Source: Alphaproteobacteria bacterium HT1-32 (GTDB lineage Bacteria > Pseudomonadota > Alphaproteobacteria > Rhodospirillales > HT1-32). From it: a stretch of 64,000 bases of DNA. Shown in pieces: positions 60,751 to 64,000 of this stretch. The translations under genes and the position numbers were made by a program. Positions within the stretch are counted from its first letter, which is position 1. Each line of letters begins with the position of its first letter. A model generated the notes under the pieces. The model ran no database searches. It saw only the letters and a list, made by a program, of their open reading frames with translations, and was not told the origin of the DNA. The DNA lies in NCBI GenBank assembly GCA_009649675.1, contig WJPL01000003.1, positions 710,808-774,807 of the forward strand, given 5' to 3'.

Positions 60751-61521
60751 GTGTCTGGCAGCGCAGTCTCCATCAACGTCGTCACCTTCTTCGTCGACCT
60801 CGGCCCAAGACCGGGCGGCTTCGATGAATATGCGGTACTCGGGGCAATGGCATTCTCTGCGCGCCAGAGCCTGCCCGGTTGCCGCCTGGTCGTCCTGACC
60901 GATCAGACGACTGTTATTCCTGACAATATCGGCGCAGATGAAATCATGCGTTTTGATATTCCACGGGAACGCCTGATGCTTTGCCGGATGCAGGCTCAGC
61001 GCGCCTTCCTTGCTTCACCCCTCTATGATGCACCAACGACTTTTGTAGATACCGATATTGTCTTCAATCACTCGCTGATGTCGGTCTTCGATCAGCCGTT
61101 TGAGGTTGGCCTGACTTATCGAATGGACGGTTTCTGCCGCATTGACGGACAGGTCATCAATATACCGATCAATGGCGGCGTAATGTTCTTTCAGCCCGGC
61201 CAGCGCAAACCAGCCCTCGCCTACTATCAGCGGGCACTTAAGGCACATATGACCCAGCCGGAAAAATATTTCGCCTGGGGCGGCAACCAGATCGCCCTGC
61301 TGGACGCCGTCGGCCGGGATGCATTCTTCAGCCGCAACGGTGATGACACCACCATTGACGGCACGCACTACCGCTTTTTCCCCTGCGAGACCTTCAACCA
61401 TACGCCGCCAGCGGATGCCATCCCGGGGCCGGATGAAGCCCGGGACAGGCTGGTGCTGCACTTCAAGGGCAAACGAAAATCGGCAATGGCTGATTATGTT
61501 TCTGCGCGCTGGCCCGGCTGA
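60751..61521 (+). CDS. DxD glycosyltransferase-like protein
   Basis: Protein of 256 residues, unrecognised beyond a GT-A-like layout. It has the DxD motif in TTFVDTDIVFN and the strand VVLTDQTTVIPDNI. WGGNQIALLDAVGRD and the end HFKGKRKSAMADY resemble the C-terminal part of GT8-type enzymes. The start is the GTG at 60751, with AGGGAG ten bases before it. The stop shares a base with the next gene (TGATG). Confidence 0.7.
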   Translation: MSGSAVSINVVTFFVDLGPRPGGFDEYAVLGAMAFSARQSLPGCRLVVLTDQTTVIPDNIGADEIMRFDIPRERLMLCRMQAQRAFLASPLYDAPTTFVDTDIVFNHSLMSVFDQPFEVGLTYRMDGFCRIDGQVINIPINGGVMFFQPGQRKPALAYYQRALKAHMTQPEKYFAWGGNQIALLDAVGRDAFFSRNGDDTTIDGTHYRFFPCETFNHTPPADAIPGPDEARDRLVLHFKGKRKSAMADYVSARWPG

Positions 61522-62246
61522 TGGCGCTCGCCCTTCCCATCATTCAGACCATCGGGGCAATCGTCGATAAATTGCCCGCCGGGACTCGCCGTCTGAAAGT
61601 CCTGTCGCTAGCACACCCCGACCTGCTGATGTCTGTCGATCAGATACCCCGTGTGTTCCCACATCATGACCCGGAAAAAATACAGCCCCGGGCTGATTCT
61701 GCCGATGTTCGCAAACGACACGGGTTACCTGAGAGCACCGGCGATTTACCGGATACCCGCAGCCTGTTTGATGCCATCGGCTGCGACATCACCATTGTCG
61801 ACGTTGTCGAGGCCGGAGATGTTGACCGGATTGTCGACCTGAATGAGCCGCTTGACCCGGATTACCGGGAAGCCTTTGATCTCGTGCTGGATCCGGGAAC
61901 GGTCGAGCATTGCTTCAACATCGGACAGGCCATACGCAACGCCGCCACATCAGTCGCCGCTGGGGGCTTTGTGCTGCACGCAAACCCGATGAGCATGTTC
62001 AATCACGGCTTCTACAATCTTAACCCGACCCTGTTCTATGATTTCTATAACCAGAACGGTTTCGAAATTCATCTCATCGCGGCGATGACCGGACCCGCAG
62101 CAGCACGGAAGTTCGTTGATGTTCCCGCCGTCAAAAGATTTCGCAATGCCCCGCCGGAAGCCCGTATGGTCTCTGTCGCACGGCGTGTGGAGGTCCGGGA
62201 AATCGGCTGGCCGACCCAGACAAAATACGGAGGCAAGCCCGGTTGA
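61521..62246 (+). CDS. Methyltransferase-like protein of glycan cluster
   Basis: Protein of 241 residues. A degenerate class I methyltransferase core can be seen: DCDITIVDVVEAG-like strand (reading GCDITIVDVVEAGDVD), FDLVLDPGTVEHCFNIGQAI and GGFVLHANPMSMFNHGFYNL with LFYDFYNQNGFE. The glycine-rich SAM loop is not clear, so methyl transfer is only a guess. Shares a base with the previous gene; its stop overlaps the next start by 4 bases. Confidence 0.55.
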   Translation: MALALPIIQTIGAIVDKLPAGTRRLKVLSLAHPDLLMSVDQIPRVFPHHDPEKIQPRADSADVRKRHGLPESTGDLPDTRSLFDAIGCDITIVDVVEAGDVDRIVDLNEPLDPDYREAFDLVLDPGTVEHCFNIGQAIRNAATSVAAGGFVLHANPMSMFNHGFYNLNPTLFYDFYNQNGFEIHLIAAMTGPAAARKFVDVPAVKRFRNAPPEARMVSVARRVEVREIGWPTQTKYGGKPG

Positions 62247-63922
62247 TTGACCCCCGGCTGATCCAGCGCAAACAGTTGCTGTTCGATGCGTCAGTACAGG
62301 AAACCGGCGGGCGCTTTGCCGAAGCGGCCCGGACCTATCAGAAACTCATCGAATTGTCAGAGCCCGATGCCCGCCTCCTGCATCTGCGTGCCGTCGCCTG
62401 CCGCAAGGCAGGGCTGTCCAGTGAAGCAAAGCAAGCCATAAACGCCGCCATTCAGCTGGCCGGCAGGTCCCCTGTGCTGGTCGGTGAACTGGCAGAACAG
62501 GCTGCAGAATCCGCAGACCTGAAGGCTGCACTGGCATATCTTGATCAGGCCCTCAAAGATCCGGCTGCCAGCATAGACATGCGCGTCCGGCTGGCAGAGC
62601 TGCAACTTGAAGCTGGTGATGCCCTGAGGGCCACGCACTCCGCCCATCAGGCCATCGCTGGCGGTGCCGGAATATCTGCGCAACTGGTCCTTGCCCGTGC
62701 CTGCAGAGCCTGCGGCAACTGGACAGCAATGCTGGAAACTGCCCGGCAGATACTGGAGATCAAACCGGGCCATGGCTACGCAACCGGGCTTGCCGCAGAG
62801 GCCCTGCTAAACCTCGGGGAGTCAGAGAAAGCTGCTGACCTGATGCAGCAGGCTGATGAGACGGCTCTGGCACTTTATGCAGACGCTCTTAAACAGAATG
62901 GAAACCCCGCACGTGCCGCCGCCGCTTATGCGGAAGTCCTGCAACAATCACCGGATGATACCGAGGTCCAATTCAATCAAGCCACTGCATTACTTGCCAG
63001 CGGCGACCTGACCCGGGGCTTTCAAGCTTATGAATGCCGTTTTGACCGCCATCCGGAGACGCTGAGCAGTCCCGGGCTGCCAAGATGGGAGGGCGGGTCG
63101 CTTAGAGGCCGTCACCTGCTGATCCGCACTGAACAGGGACTGGGCGAGGAAATTCTGCATCTGCGGCCACTGGCGATAGTCACAAACGAGGCCGCTTCCG
63201 TAACGCTGGAGATAACAGACCGGCTCATACCAATGGTGCGTCGCGCGCATCCCGGTATAACCGTAGTCCCCCGGACGAACCCGCCACATCCCGCAACAAC
63301 GGCAAGCCATCTCGACTGTTTCTGCCCGGCCGGTGACCTGCTGCGCTACCGCTCTGACATTGCCGAAACCACATGGCTGGCTGCCGCCCCGGACGTCATA
63401 CGGGAAATTTCCGACCGCTGTCCCAATGCAGATAACACCCCCGCCGTCGGGCTTTGCTGGAGCACGGAACGCACGCCCGCCGCAACGTCAAAGTCCATTC
63501 CGACGCCTCTGCTGCGCCCCCTGTTGCGCCTGACCGGTATAAATTTCGTCAGCCTGCAATTCGGCGAATCCGGCCTGACGGAAGCACGGGCACTGGAACA
63601 GTCCACCGGCAGGCCGCTATATCAGGATGACAGTGTCAATGCGCTGAAAGATCTGGACCGGGCCGCAGCGCAGATAGTCGGACTCGATCTGCTTATCTGC
63701 ATCTCAACCACCACGGCTCACCTGGCTGGCGCCCTCGGCAGGCCTGCATGGGTTCTGCTGAATACGCAGCCGCTCTGGCACTGGTTCGCGCGGGGAGACA
63801 GATCACCCTGGTATCCGGGCACCCGGCTTTACAGACAACGGGACTATGGTGACTGGCGCCTGCCGCTCACGCAGATCAGACGTGATCTGGAAGTCTGGCG
63901 GGATCAGCGGCTAGACCGGTGA
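62243..63922 (+). CDS. TPR-glycosyltransferase (GT9/GT41-like)
   Basis: Protein of 559 residues in two parts. Residues about 1-255 are TPR helices (AEAARTYQKLIELSEPDARL, SADLKAALAYLDQALKD, RAAAAYAEVLQQSPDDTEVQ). The C-terminal half is like the glycosyltransferase fold of TPR proteins in GT9/GT41 relatives: GLCWSTERTPAATSKSIPT and LLICISTTTAHLAGALGRP with PWVLLN-type end (AWVLLNTQPLWHWF). Such proteins, e.g. Caulobacter FlbA-like ones, go with flagellin modification. The start is TTG at 62243 with GGAGG nine bases upstream. Confidence 0.75.
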   Translation: MIDPRLIQRKQLLFDASVQETGGRFAEAARTYQKLIELSEPDARLLHLRAVACRKAGLSSEAKQAINAAIQLAGRSPVLVGELAEQAAESADLKAALAYLDQALKDPAASIDMRVRLAELQLEAGDALRATHSAHQAIAGGAGISAQLVLARACRACGNWTAMLETARQILEIKPGHGYATGLAAEALLNLGESEKAADLMQQADETALALYADALKQNGNPARAAAAYAEVLQQSPDDTEVQFNQATALLASGDLTRGFQAYECRFDRHPETLSSPGLPRWEGGSLRGRHLLIRTEQGLGEEILHLRPLAIVTNEAASVTLEITDRLIPMVRRAHPGITVVPRTNPPHPATTASHLDCFCPAGDLLRYRSDIAETTWLAAAPDVIREISDRCPNADNTPAVGLCWSTERTPAATSKSIPTPLLRPLLRLTGINFVSLQFGESGLTEARALEQSTGRPLYQDDSVNALKDLDRAAAQIVGLDLLICISTTTAHLAGALGRPAWVLLNTQPLWHWFARGDRSPWYPGTRLYRQRDYGDWRLPLTQIRRDLEVWRDQRLDR

Positions 63923-64000
63923 TCCGTGGTCATGCTGACCGCGCCAGTGTTCCAGTGATTCCTTCGGCATGTCGCCGAAGTAAATTCCCTGCATCGGCGC
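63911..64000 (-). CDS. C-terminal end of an unidentified minus-strand gene, 5' end outside window
   Basis: The last 90 bases on the minus strand are open and end with TAG at 63911-63913. The 29 visible residues include GIYFGDMPKESLEHWR and QHDHGSPV. The sequence looks coding (good codon use, aromatic and charged residues mixed), and it overlaps the end of the TPR-glycosyltransferase gene by 12 bases, as convergent genes do elsewhere in the window. Too short to name. Confidence 0.55.
   Translation of the reverse strand, partial: APMQGIYFGDMPKESLEHWRGQHDHGSPV

Overview
The window looks like a chromosomal segment of a free-living, flagellated alphaproteobacterium, probably Rhodospirillales-like. 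This rests on gene content: FlbT, FlaF, FliX, a FlgJ without its muramidase domain, MotE, a DUF6468 protein, a one-cysteine DksA, and two sigma-54 promoters each preceded by the same FlbD-like palindrome. Codons are GC-rich almost throughout. The clear exception is one AT-rich gene at 13169-14284. No rRNA, CRISPR array, IS element or prophage is visible.

Layout. (1) 1-11.9 kb is mostly metabolism: a truncated maleylacetoacetate isomerase, a crotonase-fold protein, a universal stress protein, an MlaC-like lipid carrier, a CoA-binding protein overlapping O-acetylhomoserine sulfhydrylase, an MFS transporter, a divergent Lrp-type regulator/HPPD pair, a dienelactone hydrolase, RimO, a LicC-like nucleotidyltransferase and N-formylglutamate deformylase. 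(2) 12.2-15.5 kb holds the two core enzymes of phosphonate synthesis, PEP mutase and phosphonopyruvate decarboxylase. They are separated by an AT-rich, oppositely oriented DUF6765-like gene that looks inserted. (3) 15.7-21.9 kb has tRNA-Thr, tRNA-Cys, an orphan soxYZ pair, a PcaB-like lyase, NsrR with a truncated haemoglobin and a good NsrR operator, a class II aldolase, an MFS transporter and a GNAT protein.

(4) 22-34.2 kb is an exopolysaccharide locus. A secreted RTX/VCBS-repeat protein behind a perfect CRP-type site sits 2 bp from the priming glycosyltransferase. Then come, on the opposite strand, polymerase/ligase, flippase, GT4, WecG-type transferase and a Wzc-like chain-length protein with a damaged P-loop, and divergently a Wza-like export lipoprotein, then a VanZ-like protein. 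(5) 34.3-37.8 kb carries a split ComDE-like TPP decarboxylase, an FAD oxidoreductase, and speE/speD for spermidine.

(6) 37.9-63.9 kb is motility. A minus-strand operon (fliL-fliM-DUF6468-motE-cheY-cheZ-like-two motB-like genes-TPR/AMIN protein) faces a plus-strand set (flgFGAH; dksA and fliX on the other strand; flgI-flgJ-flgN-like-flgK-flgL; flagellin; flbT-flaF). Directly coupled to flaF are five glycan-type genes (two DxD glycosyltransferase-like, two methyltransferase-like, one TPR-glycosyltransferase), and a sulfotransferase lies between flagellin and flbT. This suggests a flagellin-modification module.

The most unusual points are the interrupted phosphonate pair, the RTX/VCBS protein coupled to EPS priming, the paired palindrome/sigma-54 architecture, a FliM with a duplicated acidic N-terminal extension beside a CheZ that carries a FliM-like tail, and the post-flaF glycan cluster.
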